From NCBI GenBank assembly GCA_036265815.1, contig DATAOI010000011.1:1-64000 (forward strand): DNA of 64,000 nt. Reading direction: 5' to 3'. A program made the position numbers and the translations under genes. Of the stretch, positions 23,384-33,143 are shown piece by piece. Under the pieces are notes generated by a model, which saw only the letters and a list, made by a program, of their open reading frames with translations, was not told where the DNA came from and did not search any database. Position 1 is the first letter of the stretch; each line of letters starts with the position of its first letter. The DNA comes from Gemmatimonadales bacterium. GTDB lineage: Bacteria > Gemmatimonadota > Gemmatimonadetes > Gemmatimonadales > GWC2-71-9.

Positions 23384-25791
23384 ACCTCTCGCTTCGCTGG
23401 CTGGAGGCGTTCCTTCGGCGCGCCCTCGATCCCACGGACGTAAGCGAGCGGCTGGCCATGCTCGGCGCGCCCGTAGACGCGGTGGAACCGGTACACCCGG
23501 GGCTCGAGTCGCTGGTGGTCGCGCGCGTCCTCGAAGTGACGCCGCATCCCAACCCCAAGTTCACCAAGGTCCGGCTGACCCGGGTCGACGATGGAACCGG
23601 TGAGCCCAAGGTGGTAGCCTGCGGCGCCTCCAACGTGACCGCGGGGAAGCTCTATCCGTTCGCCCGCGTGGGCACCTCGGTGCCCGGGGGCAAGAAGGGA
23701 CCGCTGGAGATCGGCGCGCGCGCGATCGGCGGCGTCACCAGCGTCGGCATGCTCTGCTCGCTGGCGGAGCTGGGGCTGGCCGATGATGCCGAAGGCATCT
23801 GGGAGCTCGCCACCGACGCGGCTCCGGGGACTCCGCTGCTCGACGCGATCCCCCTCGCCGACCACCGCCTGGTGGTCGACGTGACCCCCAACCGTCCCGA
23901 CCTGCTGTGCCACAAGGGCGTGGCGCGGGAGCTCGCGACCTCCTTCGAGGCCCAGTTCCGGCTGCCCCCGATTCCCGGGGCGCAGGCGATCGATGTGCCG
24001 CCGTCCCGGCGTGCCGGGGCCACTGGCTCGGTGGGGCAGATCCGGGTCACGATCGAGGATCCCGATTCCTGCCCCCGGTTTCACGCCGCGCTGATCCGCG
24101 GCGTCACCGTCGGCCCGTCGCCCGAGTGGCTCCGCCGCCGGCTCGAGTCGGTGGGAGAGCGCTCGATCAACAACGTGGTGGACGCCACCAACTACGTCAT
24201 GTTCGAGCTGAACCAGCCGATGCACGCCTACGACGCGGCGCTGCTGCGGGGCGGAAGCCTGATCGTCCGGCGGGCGCGCGCGGGCGAGCGCCTGGTGACC
24301 CTGGACGATCAGGGGCGTGCTCTGACGCCGGACATGGTGGCGATCGCCGACGCGGAGGGAGTGATCGGGCTCGCCGGCCTCATGGGCGGGGCCTCGAGCG
24401 AGGTCGGCCTCCAGACGCGGGACGTGCTGCTGGAGGGTGCGTACTGGAATCCGGCCCGGACCCGGGCCACCCGCCGAACACTCGGCATGAGCACCGAGGC
24501 GAGTTACCGCTTCGAGCGCGGCATCGATCGCTGGGGCGGTGTCGAGGCGATGCGGCGCTGCCTGGAGATCATCCTCGCCGCGGCGGGCGGCGAGCTGGCA
24601 GAGGCGCCGCTGGACCTCTGGCCGTCGCCCTCCAACCCGCCGCGGATCTTCCTTCGTCCGGCCCGCGTGGCCCAAGTGCTCGGCGTGGAGTTGCCCTGGC
24701 AGGTGCTGGAGCGGTACCTCGTCGCCATCGGGGCCACCGTAGTTTCCAAGCCGGAGGACGCGCGGATGGCGGTGGAGGTACCGGGGTGGCGTCCGGACCT
24801 GGTGCGGGAAATCGATCTGATCGAAGAGATCGCGCGGTTGCATGGGTACGACAACTTCCCCTCCGACCTGCGCCCCTTCCGGCTCGGTGGACTGCCCGAC
24901 TCGCGGGTGGAGCGGGTGGTCGACCAGGTGCGCCGCGGAATGGTGGAGCAGGGGCTGTTCGAGGTCGTGACCCTCCCCATGGGCCCGGCCGACGGTGAGG
25001 AGAGCGTGCGGCTCTTGAACCCGCTCTCGGCGGACGACGCCTACCTCCGGCGCCGGCTGCTGCCGGGGCTGGTGCGGCTGGTCGAGGGCAACTGGGCCAA
25101 CCACGTGTCGGACGTGCGGCTGTTCGAGATCGGCACGGCATTCGTGGCGGCACCGGCCGGCAGCCGGCCGCGGGAGGAGCGGCGCCTCGCTGCCGTCCTC
25201 ACCGGCCGGCGCGAGCCGCAGCACTGGACCGGCACCGGGGAGGCGCGCTTCGATCTCTGGGATCTCAAGGGCCGTGTGGAGGCGGCGGCCGCTCTGGCGG
25301 TTCCGGGGGCCGTGGTACAAGTTCAGGATCATGCCTGGGTAGTCAGGGACCGGGATGGCCGGGTGGTGGGTCAGGCCGGACCGCTGGAGGCGGACGCGCC
25401 GCCCTGGGCGGCACCGCTGTTCGGCCTCGAGTTGGTGATCGACCCCGCTCCCCGCCGGCCGCCGGCGTTCCAGTCGCTTCCAACCACTCCCTCGTCGGAG
25501 CGCGTGCTCGCCCTGCTGCTGCCGGAGGGCACCAGCGCGCGCCAGGTGGAGGATCTGCTGCGGCAGGCGGGCGGGCCGCTGCTCGAGCGGGTGGACATCG
25601 AGAGCGACTACCGCGGTCCGGAGCTGCCCGCCGGCACCCGCAGCGTCGCCTTCCGGCTCACGTTCCGGGCACCGGACCGGACGCTGCGTGACACCGAGGT
25701 GGATGAGGTCGAGACCGGGCTGCTCGCCGCGCTCGCGGGCGAGCTGGGCGTGGTCCGGCGCGATGCGGGGACCACCCGCGGCGGAGGGTGA
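23380..25791 (+). CDS. pheT: Phenylalanine--tRNA ligase beta subunit
   Basis: ATG 23380 overlaps pheS by four bases and starts MNLSLRWLEAFL. The 803 residues carry, in order, the EMAP-like tRNA-binding domain (about 40-150: HPNPKFTKVRLTRV), the B3/B4 editing domain, B5, the inactive catalytic-like core, and the C-terminal ferredoxin-fold anticodon-binding domain (about 700-800: VDIESDYRGPELPAGTRS). It edits Tyr-tRNA(Phe) and binds tRNA. Length is normal. Confidence 0.96.
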   Translation: MNLSLRWLEAFLRRALDPTDVSERLAMLGAPVDAVEPVHPGLESLVVARVLEVTPHPNPKFTKVRLTRVDDGTGEPKVVACGASNVTAGKLYPFARVGTSVPGGKKGPLEIGARAIGGVTSVGMLCSLAELGLADDAEGIWELATDAAPGTPLLDAIPLADHRLVVDVTPNRPDLLCHKGVARELATSFEAQFRLPPIPGAQAIDVPPSRRAGATGSVGQIRVTIEDPDSCPRFHAALIRGVTVGPSPEWLRRRLESVGERSINNVVDATNYVMFELNQPMHAYDAALLRGGSLIVRRARAGERLVTLDDQGRALTPDMVAIADAEGVIGLAGLMGGASSEVGLQTRDVLLEGAYWNPARTRATRRTLGMSTEASYRFERGIDRWGGVEAMRRCLEIILAAAGGELAEAPLDLWPSPSNPPRIFLRPARVAQVLGVELPWQVLERYLVAIGATVVSKPEDARMAVEVPGWRPDLVREIDLIEEIARLHGYDNFPSDLRPFRLGGLPDSRVERVVDQVRRGMVEQGLFEVVTLPMGPADGEESVRLLNPLSADDAYLRRRLLPGLVRLVEGNWANHVSDVRLFEIGTAFVAAPAGSRPREERRLAAVLTGRREPQHWTGTGEARFDLWDLKGRVEAAAALAVPGAVVQVQDHAWVVRDRDGRVVGQAGPLEADAPPWAAPLFGLELVIDPAPRRPPAFQSLPTTPSSERVLALLLPEGTSARQVEDLLRQAGGPLLERVDIESDYRGPELPAGTRSVAFRLTFRAPDRTLRDTEVDEVETGLLAALAGELGVVRRDAGTTRGGG

Positions 25792-26105
25792 GCGTGGCGT
25801 ACTCCTACGACCGTCCCGACATACCGGCACTGGCGGAGCTGGAAAAGGTCCTCCATAACATCGCGGAGGAGCTGGCCGGCTGGCGCCGCCGGAGCCTCCG
25901 CGCGGAGGCCGAGCTCAAGGAGGCGCAGGCCAGCGGGGGCGTGGTGGCGGGGGCCGAGCTCAAGGAGGCCCGCCACCGGGTGGTCGAGCTGGAGACGGAG
26001 AATCAGGCCCTGCGCCAGCGCATCGATGCCGCCAAGGAGCGCCTCCGGGTGCTGGCCGCGCGGCTCTCGTTTCTGGAGCAGCACGGAGGAGGAAACGCGG
26101 CATGA
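25788..26105 (+). CDS. Coiled-coil protein adjacent to zapA
   Basis: A 105-residue protein from GTG 25788 (or GTG 25794). It begins with an aromatic MSVAYSYDRPDIP segment and then is almost all charged coiled coil, with heptads in VVELETENQALRQRIDAAKERLRVLAARL. The overlap with pheT and the following zapA suggests a divisome-related role, comparable in size and position to ZapB-like coiled coils, but I see no diagnostic motif. Function is inferred from context only. Confidence 0.75.
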   Translation: MSVAYSYDRPDIPALAELEKVLHNIAEELAGWRRRSLRAEAELKEAQASGGVVAGAELKEARHRVVELETENQALRQRIDAAKERLRVLAARLSFLEQHGGGNAA

Positions 26106-26413
26106 GCAGCGCCAAGAACGCCGTCCGGGTCACCATCGGCGGCGAGGAGTATACGGTCCGATCCGAGCTGCCCCCGGAGTACACCCGGGAGGTCGCGGCA
26201 TATCTCGATGCCGCGCTCAAGCGGGTGCGGGACTCGCTCCCCTCGGTGGAGACCCACAAGGCCGCCATCCTGGCGGCGCTGTCGATCACCGATGAGCTTT
26301 TCCAAGCCCGCCGCGGCGATCGTGAAGTCGCCACCCGGTTGACCGCCATGGCGGACGAGTTCGCCCGTCTGCTCCCGCCCGCCAAACGCGGCGGCCGCGC
26401 CGCCGTCTCCTAG
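26102..26413 (+). CDS. zapA: Cell division protein ZapA
   Basis: A 103-residue ZapA-family protein. It contains the typical N-terminal beta hairpin (VRVTIGGEEYTVRSELPPEYTREVAAYLD) and the helix VETHKAAILAALSITDELFQ. ZapA forms tetramers that bundle FtsZ filaments at the division ring. Its start overlaps the coiled-coil gene (ATG 26102) and it lies 12 bases before rny. The pheT-zapA-rny order is common in several phyla. Confidence 0.9.
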   Translation: MSSAKNAVRVTIGGEEYTVRSELPPEYTREVAAYLDAALKRVRDSLPSVETHKAAILAALSITDELFQARRGDREVATRLTAMADEFARLLPPAKRGGRAAVS

Positions 26414-26425
26414 CGGAGTTCCTCG

Positions 26426-28006
26426 ATGCCCTCGTCCCTCCTCCTGTCCGGTCTCGCGGGGGTGGCTGCCGGTCTGTTGCTTGGGCTCATCGGGCTGGCG
26501 CTCTATGCCCGTGGCCAGCGGCGCGCCGCCACCGGGGTGCTCGCCATGGCGCGGGCCGAGGCCGAGCGGATCCGGCACGAGGCCGGCCGGGAGGCGGAGG
26601 CCGGAAAGTCTCAGCTGCTGGTGGACGCGCGGATCGAGGCCCTGACCTTGCGCGACGAGATCGACCGCGAGATCCAGCGCCGGCGAGAGGAGCTGGAGCG
26701 GCACGAGCGCCGGGCCGAGGAACGCGGGAGGGCCCAGGAGCGCAAGGTCGAAGAGATCGACACTCGGGAGCGCAATCTCACCAAGCGCGAGGAGACGCTG
26801 GCCCAGCGGGATCAGGCGCTCCGCTCCCGCGAGGGCGAGGCCGACCGGCTGGCGCTGGAGCAGCGGCAGAAGCTGGAGCGGATCGCCGGGCTCACGGCGG
26901 AGGACGCCCGGCGCGAGATCCTCCAGCGGGTCGAAGACGAAGCCCGGGGCCAGGCGGCCGCCCTCGCCCGCGACATCAAGGAGCAGGCCAAGCGGGGCGC
27001 CGACCGGGAGGCCCGCCGGATCATCTCGATCGCCATCCAGCGTCTGGCGGCGGAGCACACCGCGGAGACGACCGTCGCGGCGGTGACGCTGCCCAACGAC
27101 GAGATGAAAGGCCGGATCATCGGGCGGGAGGGCCGCAACATCCGCGCATTCGAGACCGTCACCGGGGTCGACGTCATCATCGACGACACCCCCGATACCG
27201 TGATCATCTCCTGTTTCGACCCCATCCGCCGGGAAGTGGCGCGGCGCTCGCTCGCGGCCCTGATCCAGGACGGAAGAATCCATCCGGGACGGATCGAGGA
27301 GCTGGTGGCCAAGGCGCAGAAGGAGCTGGAAGGGCAGCTGGTGGAGCTGGGTGAGCAGGCGGCCTACGACACCGGCATCCACGGACTCCACCCGGAGATG
27401 GTCAAGCTGATCGGCCGGATGCGGTACCGCACCTCCTACGGGCAGAACATCTACGATCACTCCAAGGAAGTCGCCTGGCTGGCCGGCATGATGGCGGCGG
27501 AGCTGCACCTCGACGTGCTGCTGGCCAAGCGGGGCGGCCTGCTGCACGACGTCGGCAAGGTGCTGACCCACGACAACGAGGGCACCCACGTGGAGCTCGG
27601 CGTGGAAGTGGCGCGGCGATACGGCGAGACCGCCGCCGTGATCAACTGCATCCAGGCCCACCATGACGACGTCCCCCACGAGAGCGCGGAATCGGTCCTG
27701 GTGCAGGCGGCCGATGCCATCAGTGGAGCCCGTCCCGGTGCCCGCCGGGAGGCGTTCGAGACGTACGTGAAGCGGCTCACCCGGCTGGAGGAGATCGCCA
27801 ACACCTTCCCAGGGGTGGAAAAGAGCAACGTCATCCAGGCCGGCCGCGAGGTGCGCGTCGTGGTCACCCCGGAGCGGATCGACGACGATGCGGCGGCCGC
27901 GCTCTCCGAGTCGATCGCCCGCAAGATCGAGAACGAGCTGCAGTACCCCGGCCAGATCAAGGTCGTGGTGATCCGGGAGACGCGATCGGTGGACTACGCC
28001 CGATGA
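26426..28006 (+). CDS. rny: Ribonuclease Y
   Basis: A 526-residue RNase Y. A single N-terminal membrane helix (about 3-28) is followed by a long charged coiled coil (about 35-200), a KH domain (about 215-285, [15 protein letters not shown]) and an HD domain (about 335-440, with [13 protein letters not shown] near 373). RNase Y is a membrane-anchored endonuclease that starts mRNA decay in bacteria lacking RNase E. ATG 26426 follows GCGGAGTT. It overlaps folD by four bases. Confidence 0.97.
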   Translation: MPSSLLLSGLAGVAAGLLLGLIGLALYARGQRRAATGVLAMARAEAERIRHEAGREAEAGKSQLLVDARIEALTLRDEIDREIQRRREELERHERRAEERGRAQERKVEEIDTRERNLTKREETLAQRDQALRSREGEADRLALEQRQKLERIAGLTAEDARREILQRVEDEARGQAAALARDIKEQAKRGADREARRIISIAIQRLAAEHTAETTVAAVTLPNDEMKGRIIGREGRNIRAFETVTGVDVIIDDTPDTVIISCFDPIRREVARRSLAALIQDGRIHPGRIEELVAKAQKELEGQLVELGEQAAYDTGIHGLHPEMVKLIGRMRYRTSYGQNIYDHSKEVAWLAGMMAAELHLDVLLAKRGGLLHDVGKVLTHDNEGTHVELGVEVARRYGETAAVINCIQAHHDDVPHESAESVLVQAADAISGARPGARREAFETYVKRLTRLEEIANTFPGVEKSNVIQAGREVRVVVTPERIDDDAAAALSESIARKIENELQYPGQIKVVVIRETRSVDYAR

Positions 28007-28890
28007 CCGCGCGGGTGCTCGACGGCGCGCCGATCGCCGACGCGATCCGGGCCGAGGTGGCGGCGCAGGTGAAGCGGCACCGGGAGCGCGGACAGCAGCC
28101 CGGACTGGCGGTAGTGATTGTCGGCGAGAACCCCGCGAGCCAGGTCTACGTCCGGGCCAAGGGCAAGGCGTGCGAGGAAGCCGGGATGCACTCGGAGACC
28201 GTGCGGCTCCCGCAGGAGACCTCCGAGGCGGAGCTGCTGGCCGTGGTGGACCGGCTCAACGCCGACCCGCGGATCCACGGGTTCCTGGTGCAGCTCCCGT
28301 TACCGGCGCACATCAACGGGGAGCGGGTGCTCAACCGGGTAAACCCCGCCAAGGACGTGGACGGCTTCCATCCGGTGAACGTCGGCAAGCTGGTGATCGG
28401 CGACCCGACGGCGCTCCGTCCCGCCACGCCGTTCGGGGTGCAGCAGATGCTGCTCCGCTCCGGCATCGACACCAAGGGCGCCAACGCTGTCATCGTGGGT
28501 CGCTCCAACATCGTGGGCAAGCCGATGGCCAACCTGCTGATTCAGCCCGGCAAGGGGGGCGATGCCACGGTGACCGTCTGCCACTCCAAGTCCAAGGACC
28601 TGCCGGCCGTCTGCCGCGCCGCCGATCTCCTGGTCGTCGCCATGGGGAAGCCCGAGTTCGTCACCGCTGACATGGTCCGGCCGGGTGCCGTGGTCATCGA
28701 CGTGGGAATCAACCGGGTGGACGATCCGACCCAGCCCAAAGGGTATCGGATCGTGGGCGACGTGGCCTACGGCCCGGTCTCCGAGGTGGCCTCCGCCATC
28801 ACTCCGGTGCCGGGCGGGGTGGGCCGCATGACCATCGCCATGCTGCTGCAGAACACGCTCCAGGCCTTCCAGCAGGCAGAGTCCCACTAG
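28003..28890 (+). CDS. folD: Methylenetetrahydrofolate dehydrogenase/cyclohydrolase
   Basis: A 295-residue bifunctional FolD that converts 5,10-methylene-THF to 10-formyl-THF through methenyl-THF, using NADP+. Motifs: [21 protein letters not shown] (catalytic Tyr/Lys), [33 protein letters not shown] and [16 protein letters not shown]. Length is typical. ATG 28003 overlaps the rny stop, so it is part of the same operon. Confidence 0.97.
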   Translation: MTARVLDGAPIADAIRAEVAAQVKRHRERGQQPGLAVVIVGENPASQVYVRAKGKACEEAGMHSETVRLPQETSEAELLAVVDRLNADPRIHGFLVQLPLPAHINGERVLNRVNPAKDVDGFHPVNVGKLVIGDPTALRPATPFGVQQMLLRSGIDTKGANAVIVGRSNIVGKPMANLLIQPGKGGDATVTVCHSKSKDLPAVCRAADLLVVAMGKPEFVTADMVRPGAVVIDVGINRVDDPTQPKGYRIVGDVAYGPVSEVASAITPVPGGVGRMTIAMLLQNTLQAFQQAESH

Positions 28891-28900
28891 CTTCCTCCCG

Positions 28901-30055
28901 ATGGCACTCTCACTTCCGTTCCCCCCTATGGCCCCGGCGGCCGAGGTCTGGTCCGTGAGCCGGCTCAACGCGGCGGTCAAGCGCGTGGTCGAGGGCGAGC
29001 TCATGCCGATGTGGGTGCGGGGCGAGGTGGTAGGGCTCAAGGCCTGGCCCAGCGGCCATTGGTACTTCACCCTGCGCGACGCGACCAGCCAGGTGCGCTG
29101 CTGCATGTGGAGACTCAACGCGGAGCGGGCCGGCAAGCCGCCCGCGGACGGCACCGAGGTCTTCGTGCTCGGCCGCCCAGGGATCTACGAGGCCAAGGGC
29201 GAGTTCCAGCTCAACGTCCAACGCATCCTTCCGACGGCAGCGATCGGCCGGCAGCAGCAGGAGCTGGAGCGGGTGAAGGCGGCGTTGCAGAAGGAAGGCC
29301 TCTTCGACCTCGCCCGGAAGCGACCGCTCCCCGAGTATGCCTCCGCCGTCGCGGTGGTGACCAGCACGGCGGGCGCGGCGCTGCGGGACATCATCACCGT
29401 GAGTCGGAAACGCTGGCCCTGTGCCCGTATCCTGGTGCTCGGCGCGCGAGTGCAGGGCGAGGGGGCGGTCGAGGAGCTGGTGCGCGCGCTGCGGCTGGTG
29501 AATCGTCTCGAGGTCGACCTCTGCATCATCGGGCGCGGCGGCGGCGACAAGGAGGACCTCGCGGCGTTCAACGCCGAGGCGGTGTGCCGTGCCCTGGCCG
29601 CGGTGCGGGTTCCGACCATCTCCGCCGTGGGACACGAAGTCGACGTCTCCTTCACCGATCTGGTGGCCGACGTCCGCGCGGCCACGCCCTCCGCCGCGGC
29701 CGAGCTCGCCTTCGCCGACCGGCGCGAGGTGCTGCGCCAGCTCGACGATCTGGCGGCGCGCCTCGCTGCCGGCCTGGGCGGCCGAGCGCGACTCGCCACC
29801 GAGCGGCTGGAGCGAACCGGTGACCGGATGCACGGCGCCATCGCGACGCTGGTTCAGCAGCACCATCACCAGCTCGAACGGCTCGCCGCGCAGCTCGACG
29901 CGTTGAGTCCGCTCCGGGTTCTCGACCGGGGATATGCCGTCGCGTTGCGCCCCGACGGCCGGGTGCTCAAGCGCCGGGCCGAGTTCCTGCCCGGCGAGCG
30001 CTTCCGTCTGCGGGTGGCGGACGGCGACGTCCCCTCCCGCGTGGAGTCCGAATGA
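28901..30055 (+). CDS. xseA: Exodeoxyribonuclease VII large subunit
   Basis: A 384-residue XseA. The N-terminal OB fold (about 20-110: MWVRGEVVGLKAWPSGHWYFTLRD) precedes the catalytic domain with SxxxA-type VTSTAGAALRDIITV, GRGGGDKEDLAAFN, and VPTISAVGHEVDVSFTDLVADVRAATPSAAAEL. With XseB it digests single-stranded DNA to oligonucleotides. It is slightly shorter than the E. coli protein because the C-terminal coiled coil is reduced. It starts 10 bases after folD and overlaps xseB. Confidence 0.96.
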   Translation: MALSLPFPPMAPAAEVWSVSRLNAAVKRVVEGELMPMWVRGEVVGLKAWPSGHWYFTLRDATSQVRCCMWRLNAERAGKPPADGTEVFVLGRPGIYEAKGEFQLNVQRILPTAAIGRQQQELERVKAALQKEGLFDLARKRPLPEYASAVAVVTSTAGAALRDIITVSRKRWPCARILVLGARVQGEGAVEELVRALRLVNRLEVDLCIIGRGGGDKEDLAAFNAEAVCRALAAVRVPTISAVGHEVDVSFTDLVADVRAATPSAAAELAFADRREVLRQLDDLAARLAAGLGGRARLATERLERTGDRMHGAIATLVQQHHHQLERLAAQLDALSPLRVLDRGYAVALRPDGRVLKRRAEFLPGERFRLRVADGDVPSRVESE

Positions 30056-30267
30056 CCACCATCGCCGAAGAGCTCGCGCGGCTGGAGGTGATCGTGCGCC
30101 GGCTCGAATCCGAGGACGTCGAGCTGGACGCGGCCCTCGCGCTGTTCGAGGAAGGGGTGCGCCGCCTCCGCGCCGCGCGCGAGCGGCTCGTGGCCGCCGA
30201 ACTGCAGGTGCAGAGCGTGCTGGGGGAGGCGGGCGGCGATCTTCGAACCGCCGAGCTGGATGACTGA
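30052..30267 (+). CDS. xseB: Exodeoxyribonuclease VII small subunit
   Basis: A 71-residue helical protein, IAEELARLEVIVRRLESEDVELDAALALFEEGVRRL, the classic XseB pattern. Several XseB chains coat the coiled coil of XseA. It overlaps xseA at ATGA and ispA by eight bases. The xseA-xseB-ispA-dxs order is conserved in many bacteria. Confidence 0.95.
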   Translation: MTTIAEELARLEVIVRRLESEDVELDAALALFEEGVRRLRAARERLVAAELQVQSVLGEAGGDLRTAELDD

Positions 30268-31171
30268 GGCCCCCGCGCTGATGTCGGCCGAGCTGCTTGC
30301 GGAGGCGCGCGAGTGTACCGACCGACTGCTGGGGGAGTGGGCCGATCGCCTGCAGGAGACGCTGGGGGGCCGCCGCGGCGAGGCGCTGGCGTATGCCCTT
30401 CGCACGCCGGGGAAGCGGGTCCGCGCGGCGCTGGTGCTGGCGGCCTACCGCTCGGTGGGCGGACGGTCACCCGACATCGCAGGGGTGGCCGCGGCGGTGG
30501 AGACGGTGCACACCTATTCGCTGGTGCATGACGATCTCCCCTGCATGGATGATGACGACCTCCGCCGCGGCCGGGCCACCACCCATCGTCGCTTCGACGT
30601 GGCCACGGCCACCCTGGTGGGTTTCCTGCTGGTGCCGGTCGCGGCCCAGGTACTCGCCGCTGCGGCACAGGATCTCCGCCTGCCGGCCACCGCGCTGGGC
30701 CGGATGGCCGCCGAGCTCTTTCAGGCCGGCGGCATCGAGGGGATGGTCGGGGGACAGTGGCTGGACCTGGAGGCCGAGCGGCGGTCGCTCGATCTGGGTC
30801 AGCTCATCACGGTGCATCGGGGGAAGACGGGGGCGCTGATCCGCGCCTCCTGCATCCTCGGCGGCATGGCGGCGGAGGCGGACCTCCCGCAGCTCGGCGC
30901 GCTCGCCGCCTTCGGCGGCGATATCGGCCTCGCCTTCCAGGTGGCCGACGACGTGCTCGACGCCACCGGGACCAGCGAAGAGCTGGGCAAGACGGCTGGC
31001 CGGGACGCCGAGCTCGCCAAATCCACCTACGTTGGGCTCCTCGGGGTGGACGGGGCCCGCCAGGAGGCGGAGCGGCTGGCCGGGCGGGCGGTCGAGCACC
31101 TGCGTACGGCGGGCATCACCTCGGGGGCACTGGGGGCTTTGGCGGAGTATATTGTGAGCAGGAGCTCGTAG
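30260..31171 (+). CDS. ispA: Polyprenyl diphosphate synthase (farnesyl/geranyl type)
   Basis: A 303-residue short-chain prenyltransferase. The first Asp-rich motif, DDLPCMDDDD (91-100), contains the two-residue insertion typical of bacterial farnesyl/geranylgeranyl synthases; the second is DDVLD near 232. GKRVRAAL and GGQWLDLEAE are further family marks. It condenses IPP with allylic diphosphates; chain length cannot be fixed by eye. It begins inside xseB. Confidence 0.93.
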   Translation: MTEAPALMSAELLAEARECTDRLLGEWADRLQETLGGRRGEALAYALRTPGKRVRAALVLAAYRSVGGRSPDIAGVAAAVETVHTYSLVHDDLPCMDDDDLRRGRATTHRRFDVATATLVGFLLVPVAAQVLAAAAQDLRLPATALGRMAAELFQAGGIEGMVGGQWLDLEAERRSLDLGQLITVHRGKTGALIRASCILGGMAAEADLPQLGALAAFGGDIGLAFQVADDVLDATGTSEELGKTAGRDAELAKSTYVGLLGVDGARQEAERLAGRAVEHLRTAGITSGALGALAEYIVSRSS

Positions 31172-31244
31172 TGCTGGCGGAATGGCCTCACGATCACACC
31201 ATCGCCACCCGCTCCGGATGCCGACTACCGACCCCAGACCCCCG

Positions 31245-33143
31245 ATGACCCTTCTCTCCGCCATCAACTCCCCTGCCGACCTCAAGCGCCTCAAGCGCGA
31301 GCAGCTTCCCCAGCTCGCCCAGGAGATCCGCGAGCGGCTGATCGAGTGCGTCTCGCTCACCGGCGGCCACATCGGCGCCAGCCTGGGCGTGGTGGAGCTG
31401 TGCGTGGCGCTGCTCTACGAGTTCGACTCGCCGCGAGACAAGATCGTGTGGGACGTCGGCCACCAGGCGTACGCCTGGAAGCTGCTCACCGGACGCAACG
31501 ACCCGTTTCCCACCCTGCGTCAGCGCGACGGGATCTCCGGCTTCCTCAAACGGAGCGAGAGCGAGCACGACCAGTTCGGCGCCGGTCACGCCGGTACCGC
31601 GATGTCCGCGGCGCTGGGCATGGCTACGGCCCGGGACCTCAAGAGCGAGGACCACAAGGTGGTGGCCGTGGTGGGTGACGGCGCGCTCACCTGCGGACTC
31701 TCCTACGAGGGGATGAACAATGCCGGCCATTCCGAGCGCGACATCATCCTGATCGTGAACGACAACGGGATGTCGATCTCGCCCAACGTCGGCGCCATCA
31801 GCAAGACCCTGGGGCGGATCGTGGCCGACCCGCGGATCAATCGGCTGCGGGAGAAGATCAAGGGCCTGACCTTCGCGCTCGGCGGCGTGTTCGGCGAGGG
31901 TGTGGTGGACTTCGCCAAGAACGTCGAGGAAAGCGTCAAGAACCTCTTTTCGCCGGGGATGCTGTTCGAGGAGCTGGGCTTCCGCTACTTCGGCCCGATC
32001 GACGGGCACGACCTGGGCAAACTGTGCGACACCTTGCGCTTCGTCCGCGGCATGAAAGGCCCCCGGGTGATCCACGTCATGACCCAGAAGGGCAAAGGGT
32101 TCGCCTTCGCGGAGTCCAACCAGGAAAAGTGGCACGGGCTCGCGGCGTACGATCCCGTCACCGGCGAGGCCCGCAAGAAGGCGAGCGGCCCTCCCACCTG
32201 GACGCAGGTGTTCGGCGACGGGCTCACCGCGCTGGCGAGCGAGCATCCCGAGATCGTGGCCATCACGGCGGCGATGCCGTCCGGCACCGGCACCAATGTG
32301 TTCCAGAAGAAGTATCCCGAGCGGTTTTTCGACGTGGGGATCGCGGAAGGACACGCGGTGACCTTCGCCGGCGGCCTCGCTACCCAGGGCATCAGACCGG
32401 TGGTGGCGATCTACAGCACCTTTCTCCAACGGGCCTACGACAACGTCATCCACGACATCGCCGTGCAACACCTGCCGGTGATTTTCTGCATGGATCGGGC
32501 GGGGCTGGTGGGCGAAGACGGCCAGACCCACATGGGCCTGTACGACATCGCCTACATGCTGGCGGTGCCGGGAATGACGGTCACCGCGCCCAAGGATGGC
32601 GAGGAGCTGATCGGACTGCTGCGCACGGCACTGGCGCACAGCGACGGTCCGTTCTGCACCCGATATCCGCGGGACAAGGCGCCCGCCGAGCCGCGCGCCG
32701 CGGGCGAGATCCGGCCGGTGCCCTACGGCACCTGGGAGCAGCTCCGGAGCGGCAAGGATGTCGCCATCCTCGCGGTCGGGACCATGGTGCAGCCTGCGCA
32801 GGGCGCGGCGGAGCTGCTCGCGGCCGACGGGATCGACTGCGCGGTGATCAACTGCCGTTTCCTGAAGCCGCTCGACCAGGCGATGCTGGAGGCGCTGCTG
32901 CAGGAGCACCGGACCATCGTCACGGTCGAGGAGGGCACGATCGTCAACGGCTTCGGCGCCTGTCTCGCCGAGACGCTCCAGACCACCTATCCGGAGGTGC
33001 GGGTGGTCGCCCTCGGCGTGCCAGACCGTCTGGTCGAGCAGGCTCCCCGGCCGGAGCAGCTCGAGCTCTTCGGCCTCACCGCGGCGGGCATTGCCCGGCG
33101 GATCACGGCGCTCCAGCACGAGGAGAGCCTCGAGGCTCGATGA
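31245..33143 (+). CDS. dxs: 1-deoxy-D-xylulose-5-phosphate synthase
   Basis: ATG 31245 gives 632 residues beginning MTLLSAINSPADLKRLKREQL; ATG 31218 is an upstream alternative. The TPP-binding motif GDGALTCG (144-151) with NDN (172-174), HQAYAWK (73-79), and the transketolase domains with DRAGLVGEDGQTHMG are all present. The enzyme makes DXP from pyruvate and glyceraldehyde-3-phosphate, the first step of the MEP isoprenoid pathway, directly feeding the upstream ispA. It overlaps nadK by four bases. Confidence 0.97.
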   Translation: MTLLSAINSPADLKRLKREQLPQLAQEIRERLIECVSLTGGHIGASLGVVELCVALLYEFDSPRDKIVWDVGHQAYAWKLLTGRNDPFPTLRQRDGISGFLKRSESEHDQFGAGHAGTAMSAALGMATARDLKSEDHKVVAVVGDGALTCGLSYEGMNNAGHSERDIILIVNDNGMSISPNVGAISKTLGRIVADPRINRLREKIKGLTFALGGVFGEGVVDFAKNVEESVKNLFSPGMLFEELGFRYFGPIDGHDLGKLCDTLRFVRGMKGPRVIHVMTQKGKGFAFAESNQEKWHGLAAYDPVTGEARKKASGPPTWTQVFGDGLTALASEHPEIVAITAAMPSGTGTNVFQKKYPERFFDVGIAEGHAVTFAGGLATQGIRPVVAIYSTFLQRAYDNVIHDIAVQHLPVIFCMDRAGLVGEDGQTHMGLYDIAYMLAVPGMTVTAPKDGEELIGLLRTALAHSDGPFCTRYPRDKAPAEPRAAGEIRPVPYGTWEQLRSGKDVAILAVGTMVQPAQGAAELLAADGIDCAVINCRFLKPLDQAMLEALLQEHRTIVTVEEGTIVNGFGACLAETLQTTYPEVRVVALGVPDRLVEQAPRPEQLELFGLTAAGIARRITALQHEESLEAR